A stretch of DNA of 64,000 nt from Methylotenera sp. (GCA_030652995.1 JAUSAG010000015.1:1-64000); one strand, 5' to 3'. Shown: positions 48,176 through 58,483, counted from the first letter of the stretch. The notes: generated by a model from the letters alone, not told the origin. Made by a program: numbers and translations.

Positions 48176-49042
48176 CTAAGATTGTCGTTTTGAAAAGATG
48201 TAAGTTGAAGGAATGTCTAAGCTCTCATCTGACTGCACTTCAACAACTTTCATTTCATAACCACAAACCGCCATGGTGTTAAGTGGCAATTCTATATAAC
48301 TGTAATACCCATCAGTTTTAGGCTGCGGGCCTGAATGATCCCATACTCTGTGAAGAAGCCTATACTCACGTTCCATTCCATAATCATCCCCTGATAGGTA
48401 GAATGAGCAAAGTCTAGATATACCTTTTAAGGTAAATTTGCGTTTGTACTTTTGATTAATTAGGCTACTTAAATCTAATAGTAAGGGGATTTGTTTACCT
48501 TTTACCTGTTCGTAATAAATTTTTCTAAAGTTATCATTTTTAGCTGTAATATTAATTCTTAAACGTACTCCACCGTTTGATGCAAATTGTCTCCAAAAAT
48601 ATTCTTCTTCGTTTACAGTAAGATTTGTATCAGTAAAAGATGCGTAGAAAGTGTTTTCAATCAATTCCTTGTCATTTTGGATACCATTTTTATTTAATCC
48701 AAGATACCCGCTTAATTGATGCGTATTGCAAAAAGTGGTTATCTCCCCCTCACGATATCGTTTGGCTATGTTGGTAAGTCTAAAGATGTCAGTATTAAGG
48801 ATTTTTTCAGCATTATCTTTTGATGTGTAGTGATAAACACTTGAAAAGTGGACGCTGGGCCACAAAAAATTTGTTATTGCATCTGATAGTTTTGCAGTCT
48901 GCTTGATCAGATCATTGACTCCGTTATCAGTAATCGTTATATCCTGAAGAAGTATAGTCTCATTGATTTGATACTTTTTAAGAATTGCATTGATATCTTT
49001 TATTAACTCGATTTGTTCCGTAATGCTATCCAATGGGTTCAT
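48176..49042 (-). CDS. DUF2971-like protein at the end of the restriction operon
   Basis: A 288-residue soluble protein. The first 65 residues look coiled-coil (ITEQIELIKDINAILKKYQ). From residue 70, VYHYTSKDNAEKILNTDIFRLTN and later EEYFWRQFASNGGVRLRI, and MEREYRLLHR, resemble DUF2971 proteins, which are common in phage-defence islands and have no settled activity. It is 6 nt after the AlbA_2 gene, so it belongs to the same transcript. The family call is by pattern. Confidence 0.65.
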   Translation of the reverse strand: MNPLDSITEQIELIKDINAILKKYQINETILLQDITITDNGVNDLIKQTAKLSDAITNFLWPSVHFSSVYHYTSKDNAEKILNTDIFRLTNIAKRYREGEITTFCNTHQLSGYLGLNKNGIQNDKELIENTFYASFTDTNLTVNEEEYFWRQFASNGGVRLRINITAKNDNFRKIYYEQVKGKQIPLLLDLSSLINQKYKRKFTLKGISRLCSFYLSGDDYGMEREYRLLHRVWDHSGPQPKTDGYYSYIELPLNTMAVCGYEMKVVEVQSDESLDIPSTYIFSKRQS

Positions 49043-49048
49043 ATGTAA

Positions 49049-50371
49049 TTAATTTCGATATTTGATACGGTCAAGATGACATATGGCTCGCCTGAATAAA
49101 TCTGCATGTCCAGACAAGGTGTAGTGTTGGTTGAACCAACTTAGCAAAATTGGGTTTAAATAGTTTTCATTAGTTTGATCAGACTGCAAGCACCGTATTG
49201 CTTCAAGCGTGGATTTGATGTCACTAACTTCAATATTTGCAGTTAATTCCTCTCGAAGTAACATACCTAATTTTTCCAACCTAAGTTTTCCTGCTGTTTG
49301 ATGATTACCCTTAGGGATCGGTAGAGATAAGTCGTCAGTAGAGTCGAGCCTATCCAATATTTTCTTACGGCTTGTGCTTGTGGACTGAACAGATTTGATT
49401 AACTCCCTAATTCGGTCAGTCGAATCTAAATTAGCAAGATTTGCGAAGTAATAGAGTGGCAGATATGCTGTTGATTCAAAACATAACTGTCTAATAAATT
49501 GCAGAGGATTTTCTACTGGAGTTTTTTTGAGAAATGCCTCGATAATATCTGGTAAGTGTATGTTTCGGAAAGCAAGCACTTTCCTTTCTGGTTGAATAAA
49601 TGTTTGAGGGATAGTGGATGCGTCACCAATTAAGCGTATTGCCGGAGCTCCATTATGTTCAACAAAATGACCCTCGCGAATGAATTTTAGTTGAGGCAGT
49701 GTTTCTTGGTCTATAAAAAATTTTGAACCTGGACCATTTCCTTGGCCGGAGACTAAATCTATAAGTGCAATATTTTCAATGCCGGATTTCGCAATTTGAC
49801 GAAATAATTTTAACCAATTGGCTTGTTCATTACGACGTTGTTCTTCTAATAAATTTTGAAGATCAGCATAACGGATTTTTTGAGATCTTCCGCGATACCT
49901 GTAATAAATTTCTCCCTCAGTAAGTACACCTTTATGTGATTGCGCTGCAATTACAGGCTTTTTCCTTGCCTCACGAACATAAACTACTACAAGTTGAACG
50001 TCTAGTACCGAAACAATATGTCCTTCCCACTCAATTTCAACGCCAAGAGATTGATTAAGGAATTCCGAGATGTCTCTTGGGTCTGTGTTCTCCCAGCGAG
50101 AAATTTCCGTACCGATTATCTCGCGTGGGCGATCTCGAACACCAAAAACAATATAGCCTCCGCGACTGTTTGCAAATGCAGCAATAGTTTTTGCATATTC
50201 GGCTTTGTTTGCCCAAGAGAATGATTGCTTGAATTCAAGCCATCCACTTTCTCGGGCAGATAGCCTTCTAGGGTTGGTCTCATCAAATTTAAATATTGCA
50301 GCCAAATTCAAATCTGAAAATGGCTCGGTGGAGTATTGTGCTAGTGCAACCTGTTTTGGAGCTTTACTCAT
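49049..50371 (-). CDS. AlbA_2 (Schlafen-type) domain protein in the restriction operon
   Basis: A 440-residue protein. Residues 35-170 form an AlbA_2 putative nucleic-acid-binding domain: ESGWLEFKQSFSWANKAEYAKTIAAFANSRGGYIVFGV, then VYVREARKKPVIAA and EIYYRYRGRSQKIRYADL. The rest is helical and unrecognised. AlbA_2 proteins recur beside Type I RM genes and in other defence loci, where RNA or nucleotide binding is suspected. The start overlaps the hsdS stop by 8 nt. Confidence 0.85.
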   Translation of the reverse strand: MSKAPKQVALAQYSTEPFSDLNLAAIFKFDETNPRRLSARESGWLEFKQSFSWANKAEYAKTIAAFANSRGGYIVFGVRDRPREIIGTEISRWENTDPRDISEFLNQSLGVEIEWEGHIVSVLDVQLVVVYVREARKKPVIAAQSHKGVLTEGEIYYRYRGRSQKIRYADLQNLLEEQRRNEQANWLKLFRQIAKSGIENIALIDLVSGQGNGPGSKFFIDQETLPQLKFIREGHFVEHNGAPAIRLIGDASTIPQTFIQPERKVLAFRNIHLPDIIEAFLKKTPVENPLQFIRQLCFESTAYLPLYYFANLANLDSTDRIRELIKSVQSTSTSRKKILDRLDSTDDLSLPIPKGNHQTAGKLRLEKLGMLLREELTANIEVSDIKSTLEAIRCLQSDQTNENYLNPILLSWFNQHYTLSGHADLFRRAICHLDRIKYRN

Positions 50372-51566
50372 AGACTTTGACTTGATTGTTCATCAGCATA
50401 GGTAATAACCAATCTCTAAGCTCAGAAAGTTTTTGATTCTCTACTTCATTATTAATCTTCATTGAGAAAATAGGTGCGAGTATTTCATCAAGTTTCATTA
50501 TTAATGCAGTTGGGGGTATCGCAATTCTACTTTGTTGTAAGTGCTCTAAAGTGATGTGGCCCATTGTTGTTTTACGAGTTTCAGCCATCATCTTGAAATG
50601 CTGTAAATAATTTACTAATTGAAAATAATAAAACGACTTAGGGTATCTATTTGAAGCGACTTTAAAAATATGTTGATTTAAAGCACCTTTACCTCCGGTC
50701 CATATTTTTACATCTAAAGATGCAGACCAAGAAAACAGTACATCACCATTTTTAATAATTATTTTTTGTGGAACATTTGCTCTTACTGACTCTGAATTAT
50801 CAGAAAATCCTTCATTCATCTCTTTTATTTTGATGACTCTCAAAAAATTAGCGTCAATAGGCCTATATTTTTGACATGCTAAACCGTTTGTATATTCTGC
50901 AATATCAAGAAGCGTACCTGTGTCCCATCCAAGAGGGATTTCTCTTTTCAAAGATTCATTCCACTTCATTTCACCACCGCTAGTTTTATAGGGCTGACCA
51001 TTTTTATTTGGAAAATTAAACTGCACAAACCAGTAGTCAAAAAGCATTTTAGCCATTGAATCTAACTGAATATTAATCTGCTGATTGAGTGCAATTTTTT
51101 CATCTAGTACTGAAAGTAATGAAGAGATTTTTTTCTGATATGTAAGCTCAATATTTGGGATTAGGAAGTTAAGAATTTGATTTTTATCCCCACGAGGCAT
51201 TTTTGTGCCTTTTGCCCCTTTCATAACATGACTAAAGAAGTCATCTTTAAACATGCAATAGTAAATAAATTGAGGGTCATAGTGTTTATTAACATCGAAA
51301 ACCAATACATCAGCTGAACAACCACCTTGCATGTTTGAAAACCATATTTTCTTTAAATATGGGCGGATGTTCCCAACCAAAATGTTATTTGGATTAAAAG
51401 CAGGCATCGTTCCTCCTCCTGGAGGAAGATTTGTTGCGATAGATATCCCGGCTTTATTTTGTAGAATACTGTCCGTAGTTACATAATTGAGCAGAGATAC
51501 TTTATTTGCATCTATTCTGGTGGTTGAATAATTTGCAGCTTTAGATAATTTAACTAAGTTATACAT
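50364..51566 (-). CDS. hsdS: Type I restriction-modification specificity subunit HsdS
   Basis: A 400-residue subunit with two target-recognition domains, each followed by a conserved helix: TRD1 ends near LTYQKKISSLLSVLDEKI, TRD2 near RIAIPPTALIMKLDEIL. It decides the bipartite DNA target of both methylation and restriction. Both domains look complete. It overlaps hsdM by 8 nt and the AlbA_2 gene by 8 nt. Confidence 0.94.
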   Translation of the reverse strand: MYNLVKLSKAANYSTTRIDANKVSLLNYVTTDSILQNKAGISIATNLPPGGGTMPAFNPNNILVGNIRPYLKKIWFSNMQGGCSADVLVFDVNKHYDPQFIYYCMFKDDFFSHVMKGAKGTKMPRGDKNQILNFLIPNIELTYQKKISSLLSVLDEKIALNQQINIQLDSMAKMLFDYWFVQFNFPNKNGQPYKTSGGEMKWNESLKREIPLGWDTGTLLDIAEYTNGLACQKYRPIDANFLRVIKIKEMNEGFSDNSESVRANVPQKIIIKNGDVLFSWSASLDVKIWTGGKGALNQHIFKVASNRYPKSFYYFQLVNYLQHFKMMAETRKTTMGHITLEHLQQSRIAIPPTALIMKLDEILAPIFSMKINNEVENQKLSELRDWLLPMLMNNQVKVYE

Positions 51567-53193
51567 AAAACAGCCGATCTAACTTATTTTTGATTTCTAT
51601 TTCTAAGTTCTTTGATTCAGTAAAAAACGAATCAAGCCTTTCTTTAAAATCATTCATTTTAGTGACAAAGTCTTCAGGGCTAATATCGGTGTATTCAATT
51701 TTCACATCGAAATACTGTCCAGCACTTAAGCTATAATTTTTTTCCACAATATCGTCGTAACCTATCACTACAGAAAAATCTTCTACTGCCTGTTTGGCAT
51801 TGAAAGCCGTAATGATTTTCACTTCTTCTTCCTCGCTCAATAAAGTTTTCTGGTTCTTACCTTCTTTAATCTTGGTTCCCAGATTAGAAGCGTCAATAAG
51901 CACTACTTTATCTTTATTTGATCTGTCGATAAAAATAATAGAGACATTGGTACCAGTTGTAGCAAAAATATTACTTGGCATGGAAACTACTCCGGCAAGC
52001 ATCTTCTCATCTACTAATTTTTGGCGAATTTTCTTTTCAATGCTTGTTTGAGCAGTAATAAATCCAGTAGGAACAACAACTGCTGCTCTCCCCCCAGGCT
52101 TAAGCGAATGAATAATGTGCTGCAAGAATAACAAGTAAATGGCCATGCCATCTTTTTTCGCTTTAGGTATATTTGGCACCCCTGCGAAAAATCTTTCTTG
52201 GTGTTCTTTAGTGTCTAGCTCATTGCGAAAGTCACTAAAATCCATCTTAAATGGAGGGTTAGATACTATATAGTCGAACTTTTTTAATGCTTTGCCTTCT
52301 TTATGATAGGAATGTAGAACTGTATTGCCTTGAATAATGTGCGGAATAGAGTGCACTAAATTGTTCAGGATAAGATTCAGTCGCAGCAAGCTTGAAGACT
52401 TTTGCGAAATATCTTGTGAATATATACTGCAACGCTGCTCACCAATTGCATGGGCAATATTCATAAGCAAAGTTCCTGAGCCAGCTGAAGGGTCGTAGCA
52501 ACTGACATTGTTAATTTTGCCTTGTTGTTCTTGTGGCACTAGAATCGCAGCCATGATCTTAGCTACAGCATGAGGCGTGTAGTATTCGGCATATTTCCCG
52601 CCGCTATCTTTGTTGTAGTCTTTAATCAGGTATTCAAACAATGTGGCATAAAAATCATATTTTTGAGTAAAGATTCGCTCAAAACTAAACTCTACTAATT
52701 TGTTGATAATAGCTCGGCAGAAGTTGTCTCGCTTAGATTCATCAGTAATATATTCGCTGACACGGTCAAACAATGTGATCTTTGCACCACCATCAGTTTT
52801 TACTGCAAAAATATCGTTATTTGTAATTGCGATATCGCGCAAGGTGTCGTCAAATAACTTTGCAAATTCAGGTGCGTTTTGTTGGCTGAACAGATGTGCA
52901 ATAAAGTGTTCAGGTTTTAATCGTGCGGTGTCTGCACCCATTTGTAACTGCAACATTTCGAGTTGATCCGCACTAAGTGCTGAAATGCCTTGTTCCCAGC
53001 TTTCAGCTTTGGCTAAGTTCGGGTCTAATTTTTTAGCTTCAAACGCAAATTTATCATTCAGGAATTTATACAAAAATATCTGAGTGATAATTTTAAATTC
53101 GTTACCGTCGTTACCTAGACCATAAGAAGCACAGATACCTTTTAAGCTATCGATTAGCAGTTTTGTTTTATTTTCAAAATCTTGAGTTACCAC
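51559..53193 (-). CDS. hsdM: Type I DNA adenine methyltransferase HsdM
   Basis: A 544-residue N6-adenine methyltransferase. The N-terminal HsdM_N helical domain is followed by YYTP near residue 205, SAM motif I DPSAGSG (about 234-240), and catalytic NPPF (312-315), all intact. The start is GTG, seven bases after AGGAG, overlapping hsdR by 7 nt. Contrast with the degenerate paralogue at 56327-58186. Confidence 0.95.
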   Translation of the reverse strand: MVTQDFENKTKLLIDSLKGICASYGLGNDGNEFKIITQIFLYKFLNDKFAFEAKKLDPNLAKAESWEQGISALSADQLEMLQLQMGADTARLKPEHFIAHLFSQQNAPEFAKLFDDTLRDIAITNNDIFAVKTDGGAKITLFDRVSEYITDESKRDNFCRAIINKLVEFSFERIFTQKYDFYATLFEYLIKDYNKDSGGKYAEYYTPHAVAKIMAAILVPQEQQGKINNVSCYDPSAGSGTLLMNIAHAIGEQRCSIYSQDISQKSSSLLRLNLILNNLVHSIPHIIQGNTVLHSYHKEGKALKKFDYIVSNPPFKMDFSDFRNELDTKEHQERFFAGVPNIPKAKKDGMAIYLLFLQHIIHSLKPGGRAAVVVPTGFITAQTSIEKKIRQKLVDEKMLAGVVSMPSNIFATTGTNVSIIFIDRSNKDKVVLIDASNLGTKIKEGKNQKTLLSEEEEVKIITAFNAKQAVEDFSVVIGYDDIVEKNYSLSAGQYFDVKIEYTDISPEDFVTKMNDFKERLDSFFTESKNLEIEIKNKLDRLFYV

Positions 53194-56100
53194 GTGCGTG
53201 CTCCTGTTGTTCTGCCTGAGGAAAATTCATTCATATATTCTGCAACTACCAACTGATTGATGTAGCGTGATGTCTCAGGGTTGAGGTTGATTTTTTGTTG
53301 TGTCTTAAATTGATCGATCACTAGAGGCATCATCATGCGACCAAAATAGCTCTCATTTTCTAAAAGCTGAGTGTTCTGTAAGACTTGCTCATCTGCCTGT
53401 GTTTTAACTCTGCTTAATGCTTCAAAAATTCGACGTTCTGGCTCTGATATTGAACCATGCTCAATCATGCGTTTGTGAATGCGCGTGTATTTAGGGTCAC
53501 CACGATATTTGGCTTTAAGTTGATTGTTTTCACGATTCAGCTCTTTTACTTTCTCATGAATTTGATTGAGTATTCCGATATTTTGGTTCATTTCGTCCTG
53601 AGTAACTTCATTGAGATTTTTCTTTTTAAACAGACGTTCTAGCTCTTCTTTTAAGCTGATGAATTTCGGGTCATTCTGGTCGAAATTGCTTGCCAGGGCT
53701 TCACGTGTCTGGCGAAGTGTGTTCTTCAATTTGTCAGCTAATACTAGCTCTTCTTCTTTGACCTTGGTAAACATGAACAGAACATCTTCTAACGCTACAT
53801 TAAGCAGATTAGTAGTGTCTGTACTGTTTTCAATGTTTTCTTTAAGGTTAAGTAGATCTAAGTGATTGCTGGTTTCACGGTAAAGTAGATTTAACTTTTG
53901 AAAGTCTATCTGTTGAAGCAATTCATACTTACCTTGCAAGCGGATTAGGTTATATAAGCTACGAGCGTCTGAAAGGGCAGCTTTTAATGCCTGCACAGTT
54001 GCTCTATCTTGGATCTGGCTAATTTGTTGTGAGAAGATTTCAGCATTCTCAATATCAAACCGGAATAATATGTCTTTAATTTGCTCAATTTCTTGGCTGA
54101 TTTCCTCAGCTGATTTAAAAAGCTGAGAGTAGTGCTCCATCTCATCGCCTAGTTCAGACTGCAACTCTTCGAAGTAGGCTTTGTTTGTTTCGTCAAACTC
54201 TTTGCGTATATCTGCAAAGTCAACTACATAACCGTAGCGAAAGTCTTTGTAGGTCCGGTTTACACGAGTCAGGGCTTGTAACAAATTATGCTTGCGTATA
54301 ACTCTTCCTAGATAAAGTTTTTTGAGGCGTTTGGCATCGAAGCCAGTCAACAGCATGTTATAGACAAATAACAAGTCGATTTTTCCTGCCTTGAATGCCT
54401 CTACCCATTCTTTACGTTCATCTTTACTGCCGATGTCATGCAGTATTAAGGCAGCGTTTTTCACCTTATTTACTTGTTTGTTGTAAGAAACATTGCTTGA
54501 GCTTTGATTCTCAGTGCTAGTTGAATCGACGACTTCATCAGATGCATACTTGCTTTGAAAAATATCATACATTTTCTTGGCTTGTTCAGAACTGTCGCAA
54601 ATCACCATGCCGCCAATTTTGCTATCACCAAGCGCACCTCTGCTTTTTTCAAAGTCTTGGACAATGTAATCTAACATTGGCTCTACAAAGCTAGGGTGCG
54701 CATATATGAGTTTTTTCTCAATATCCCCTTGTTGTACCTCAACATCTTTTAATGCTTGTTGTAGTGCAATCTTGTAGTTGGTGGCGATCTCTTCACGAAT
54801 CAGGCGCAGTGTATAGCCGTCAGCAATAGAGGCGTTGTAGTAGTACTTGTGAATATAGTCACCAAACAGTGCTCGTGAATTGTAGTCGTTACCTAGCAGC
54901 GGTGTGCCTGTAAGTCCAATCTTGATTGCGTTTGTGTCTGATTGGCTTAAGTTTGCTAGAAAACTGCCGGTAGGGTTGTAGCTACGGTGCACCTCATCCA
55001 AGAAATAGATGCGCTGAATGCTGACGTCATAATCCTCAGTGCGAACTACATCTGGGTCATCTTCAAATTTTTGGATGTTAACGACTGTTATCTCGGGCTT
55101 CCCAGTGTGATTGTGAATCACTTGTGTTGCTTTGATAGCTTCTGCAAAAGCCTCGCGTGAGTCAATGGTATGCACAATAAGGCCACGCCCGGAAAATTCA
55201 CGTTGAGCTTGAATCAACAGGTCTATTCGATCAACGATGAAATAGAACTTTGGTATTACGTTTTGACGCTGAAAGTAATCAGTTAAAAATCTTACGTTGT
55301 AATAGGCAAGCGCTGTTTTTCCACTGCCTTGTGTATGCCAGATAATACCTTTTCTAATGCCTTCATCTAATTTCTTTTCTATGGCCATGGTGGCGAATAG
55401 CTGTGGGTAGCGCATTACATGTTTTTCTAACCCATTAACTTCATTTACATAAGCTAAAGCATACTGTAATACAAATGAAAGGCGATCTTTGTTGAATAGT
55501 GATGTGCAGATGCGATTGGTTGGTGTATCAGGTGATTTATTGCTAATAAATTCCGGACTGTGCTTGATGACATTCAGGTTGTTATCTTTTAATACGGCAT
55601 TTTCAATTTCATCATCTTCGGCAGACAGTAGTTCGTCCAGGTTGAGTTGTTGCTCTTCGCGGAAGTAGTTGAATACAGGTGTGTCGTATGATGGACTGGC
55701 ATAAAAAGCACCCTCGATTGGTTGTGGTGAACCATCGTCATATTCCATGTTGTTTGAAAACACCATCAATTGAGTAATGTTCACAAAGCGACGGAACCTT
55801 GGATTTTGGCAGCGCGTAATAATACGGTTACGCTCAGCTAGAACGCCCTCTTGATTATTTGGTTTTTTCACCTCAATAAATATCAAAGGCATACCATTAA
55901 TCAGCAGAGTAATGTCTGGGCGGAATTCATCATCACCATTTTTATACGTCAGCTCTGTAACAACATTAAAGGTATTGTTGCTAAAGTCAGTGAAATCGAT
56001 AAGCCTTGCGCCTGAACGAGCAGTGAGCTTTTCATAAAAAGCTTTACCAAGGTCTTCGTTGTCTAGTGATAGTTTGACGTCTTCAAGCAAACGTTCAATA

Positions 56101-56273
56101 TCAGCGCTTTCAATACCAGGATTAATCTTGGCAATTGATTCTTTGAAAGTGTCTGGAAAGATATTTGTGTCTAGATCCCATGTCGCGTTTTTTAGCGACA
56201 GGTACTCATAACCTAATCTGACCAAATGAAGGATGCAAGGTATTTTTACTCTCGAGTCTTCTGTAAATTTCAT
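53187..56273 (-). CDS. hsdR: Type I restriction endonuclease subunit HsdR
   Basis: A 1028-residue translocase-nuclease. The PD-(D/E)xK nuclease appears as RPDITLL..IFIEVKKP (about residues 120-140); the helicase motor as Walker A TQGSGKT (about 317-322), motif II DEVH, motif III TGTP, and motif VI QALTRVNR; a coiled C-terminal region docks HsdM. The length is close to the Type IC enzymes. The frame opens with GTG at 56279, but the ATG at 56273 has AGAGG just upstream and is preferred. It precedes hsdM, the reverse of the classical hsdR-separate layout. Confidence 0.94.
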   Translation of the reverse strand: MKFTEDSRVKIPCILHLVRLGYEYLSLKNATWDLDTNIFPDTFKESIAKINPGIESADIERLLEDVKLSLDNEDLGKAFYEKLTARSGARLIDFTDFSNNTFNVVTELTYKNGDDEFRPDITLLINGMPLIFIEVKKPNNQEGVLAERNRIITRCQNPRFRRFVNITQLMVFSNNMEYDDGSPQPIEGAFYASPSYDTPVFNYFREEQQLNLDELLSAEDDEIENAVLKDNNLNVIKHSPEFISNKSPDTPTNRICTSLFNKDRLSFVLQYALAYVNEVNGLEKHVMRYPQLFATMAIEKKLDEGIRKGIIWHTQGSGKTALAYYNVRFLTDYFQRQNVIPKFYFIVDRIDLLIQAQREFSGRGLIVHTIDSREAFAEAIKATQVIHNHTGKPEITVVNIQKFEDDPDVVRTEDYDVSIQRIYFLDEVHRSYNPTGSFLANLSQSDTNAIKIGLTGTPLLGNDYNSRALFGDYIHKYYYNASIADGYTLRLIREEIATNYKIALQQALKDVEVQQGDIEKKLIYAHPSFVEPMLDYIVQDFEKSRGALGDSKIGGMVICDSSEQAKKMYDIFQSKYASDEVVDSTSTENQSSSNVSYNKQVNKVKNAALILHDIGSKDERKEWVEAFKAGKIDLLFVYNMLLTGFDAKRLKKLYLGRVIRKHNLLQALTRVNRTYKDFRYGYVVDFADIRKEFDETNKAYFEELQSELGDEMEHYSQLFKSAEEISQEIEQIKDILFRFDIENAEIFSQQISQIQDRATVQALKAALSDARSLYNLIRLQGKYELLQQIDFQKLNLLYRETSNHLDLLNLKENIENSTDTTNLLNVALEDVLFMFTKVKEEELVLADKLKNTLRQTREALASNFDQNDPKFISLKEELERLFKKKNLNEVTQDEMNQNIGILNQIHEKVKELNRENNQLKAKYRGDPKYTRIHKRMIEHGSISEPERRIFEALSRVKTQADEQVLQNTQLLENESYFGRMMMPLVIDQFKTQQKINLNPETSRYINQLVVAEYMNEFSSGRTTGARTW

Positions 56274-56326
56274 TATCACCTCTTAAATTGTGCGTTATAG
56301 CGTAATGCTGCGCTGCAAATTATTAA

Positions 56327-58186
56327 TTATTCCCAGTCGCCAAAATCAACCTGAAATATAGATTTTTTTGTTTCTTCATTATTTTTAAGTGGATATTCTT
56401 CTTCACCTAGATTCCAAAAATTAGCGGCTACTTTTGTTTGTTTATTGATTAGAAGGTCAATTTCAACTTGTATTGCAGCTTCTTCATCAAGAGCATTTGC
56501 TATGGCAGATTGTTCTTCTGGCGAGGGTATAGCAATTGGTAGTCGTAGTAGCTCTCTCAGTTGAATCAGCTGGATTGTTGCGCCTGTAACCATGGTCTTA
56601 AGTAGTTCTTGACCTAGGTCCGATCTTAGATATATCAACAGAGAACGAGGGTCAATTTTTGATTGAGCATCGACACGCAAAATTGTTGCTGATTGACCTG
56701 CCACCCATCCGCCACTGCCTTGTTCTGGCACATTCTTAGGTACTATACCTACTTTGCCCACACTACCTTTAACTATGAGAACAATATCAAGTGGTTTTAG
56801 AAATTGATGTTTATTTTTTTGTGCAATTTCAGAGTCAATTTTTACAGTGCGTCCAGTTGTTTTGATATAACCAAATTTAGGCAAGTCCGCTGCACCAACT
56901 TCAAGCGCCTCAATATATTGTTGAGACTCCTGTATTGTCGGCATTGGACGCACAGTGCTGGCTAAATCACCTAATGATTTAGTTTGTTGAGAGGATAGAA
57001 TTATCTGGATTCTCTTTGAAGAGTCAGCTAGTAAATATCTGCCAACTAGTAGTTGAGCATCATTCTCAATGACAGAGCTCGTTGGAACCATTGCAGCATC
57101 ACTATCACGTGATCGACCTTGAGCTATGTTTAGCAGGTTGTCTACGTTGGTTAATCGTGCTCTTGCTTTTGAAATGTGCTCTTTAAATTTCTCATTGTCA
57201 GCATTCACGAATCTTATTTCTTGATGACCACCGCGCGGATCTAATACTAAAATTGACATCGCAATATTAGAAAAAGAAAATAGGCCAGAAGGTAATGAAA
57301 TGACTGCTTCAACAATACCTTTCTGAATTAAGTCTTCTCTCAATGCTTTTTCATATCCAGGGCTTGAGAGTAAGGTATTGGGTGCTGCAATAACAACTCT
57401 TGTTTTTGTTTGTGCAAGTAAGTGGCGAATTGTAAGTACAATTCCAGAGTTAGTACGTTCAATAAAGCGACCAAACCAATCACGATCATATGTTTCAAGA
57501 TCGTAGCGCAAACCAAAAGGCGGTAAGGCAACAGAGGTGTCAAATTTACGCAATTTACCGTTATCAATTGCTAGGGGTGCCGTAATTGGATCTGTATAAA
57601 CTACAGTAAGGTTTCCACCTAACAATACACCTACCAAGGCAGGTAGCGCGGAATGTATTTGAGTCTCAAGATATACATTAGCTTCTGTTTTTAAAGCGCG
57701 GCCTGCTAACTGAGCACCAAAATCCCACGGAGTATATACCGTCATATTGGAGTGGCTTGATATTAGGCCCATCATTAAATCAGCAATTTCTTTCGGAATT
57801 GATGGGTCGCCTGAGTGGCGAGATGTTGTTAGACTAACTGCGTCTGTAGGATCCAGCTTTTCTAGCATGCCTGTTTCGCCTAATTTAATACACATATCAA
57901 TAATCTGGCGAAGACCGATAAATTCTGAGTTCGGCGAAATTTTTAACCCTGCAAACGCTTGGCCCATAATTCCGTCATTTTTAGAGAGAGTATCAAGAGT
58001 AGATTTCAGCTCCTGAGTATCGATACCCCGCATATTTTGGATTTGAATATCTGATTCGATACTGTTACTAAAAGATAACTTAGTCCACGCTAGTAGCTGC
58101 AGTGCGAAAACTAAAGAATCAGACTCTGAATATGGTGCGCTAGTCCGTACCGAATCGAATACTTGCCAAATTATTTTATCGTTCAT
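56327..58186 (-). CDS. degenerate HsdM-like protein fused to a single target-recognition domain
   Basis: A 619-residue protein. Residues 1-140 resemble HsdM_N (IIWQVFDSVRTSA..). VYTPWDFGAQLAGRAL (150-165) matches the pre-motif I segment, and VVIAAPNTLLSS..IVEAVISLPSGLF (264-303) matches the later methylase strands. Motif I (DPxxGSG) is absent, the region is shortened, and catalytic NPPF is replaced by LPPF (221-224). From about 395 to 600 it is a HsdS-type half: SVGKVGIV, SATILRVD, and the helix IPSPEEQSAIANALDEE. It probably binds DNA without methylating it. It lies 17 nt after the DUF4258 gene and about 50 nt before hsdR. Confidence 0.85.
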   Translation of the reverse strand: MNDKIIWQVFDSVRTSAPYSESDSLVFALQLLAWTKLSFSNSIESDIQIQNMRGIDTQELKSTLDTLSKNDGIMGQAFAGLKISPNSEFIGLRQIIDMCIKLGETGMLEKLDPTDAVSLTTSRHSGDPSIPKEIADLMMGLISSHSNMTVYTPWDFGAQLAGRALKTEANVYLETQIHSALPALVGVLLGGNLTVVYTDPITAPLAIDNGKLRKFDTSVALPPFGLRYDLETYDRDWFGRFIERTNSGIVLTIRHLLAQTKTRVVIAAPNTLLSSPGYEKALREDLIQKGIVEAVISLPSGLFSFSNIAMSILVLDPRGGHQEIRFVNADNEKFKEHISKARARLTNVDNLLNIAQGRSRDSDAAMVPTSSVIENDAQLLVGRYLLADSSKRIQIILSSQQTKSLGDLASTVRPMPTIQESQQYIEALEVGAADLPKFGYIKTTGRTVKIDSEIAQKNKHQFLKPLDIVLIVKGSVGKVGIVPKNVPEQGSGGWVAGQSATILRVDAQSKIDPRSLLIYLRSDLGQELLKTMVTGATIQLIQLRELLRLPIAIPSPEEQSAIANALDEEAAIQVEIDLLINKQTKVAANFWNLGEEEYPLKNNEETKKSIFQVDFGDWE

Positions 58187-58203
58187 ATTGATCCTTGGTT
58201 TTC

Positions 58204-58461
58204 TTAATGGCGACGCTTGTCACAATTGTATGTCGTAATGAGTGCGTCATTGTCAGCCACAACTACTACGCCACCTTTGTCTAGTATTTTCATTAGCAAA
58301 CGTTCTTCACGATGAATGCCTTCAAGTCTGGCTAAAGCTTCTTTCCTGCCAAAAATGTATTTACTGTTTTCAGGGGTGCCGTTATCTAAAACATACTCAA
58401 CCATATCGCGGCTAACACCTCGTTGAGACATACGTTGCTGAATGTGCTTTGTTTTGTGCAT
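58204..58461 (-). CDS. DUF4258 protein heading the restriction operon
   Basis: About 85 residues. HIQQRMSQRGVSRDMVEYVLDNGT and the C-terminal strand pair ending DALITTYNC match DUF4258, a small RelE/BrnT-reminiscent fold of unknown activity. The frame opens at 58476, but the ATG at 58461 has GGAGG eight bases upstream, and the predicted transcription start is near 58477, so 58461 is the likely start. First gene of the operon. A toxin-like or regulatory role is only a guess. Confidence 0.8.
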   Translation of the reverse strand: MHKTKHIQQRMSQRGVSRDMVEYVLDNGTPENSKYIFGRKEALARLEGIHREERLLMKILDKGGVVVVADNDALITTYNCDKRRH

Positions 58462-58483
58462 TGATGTATCCTCCATGAACAGA

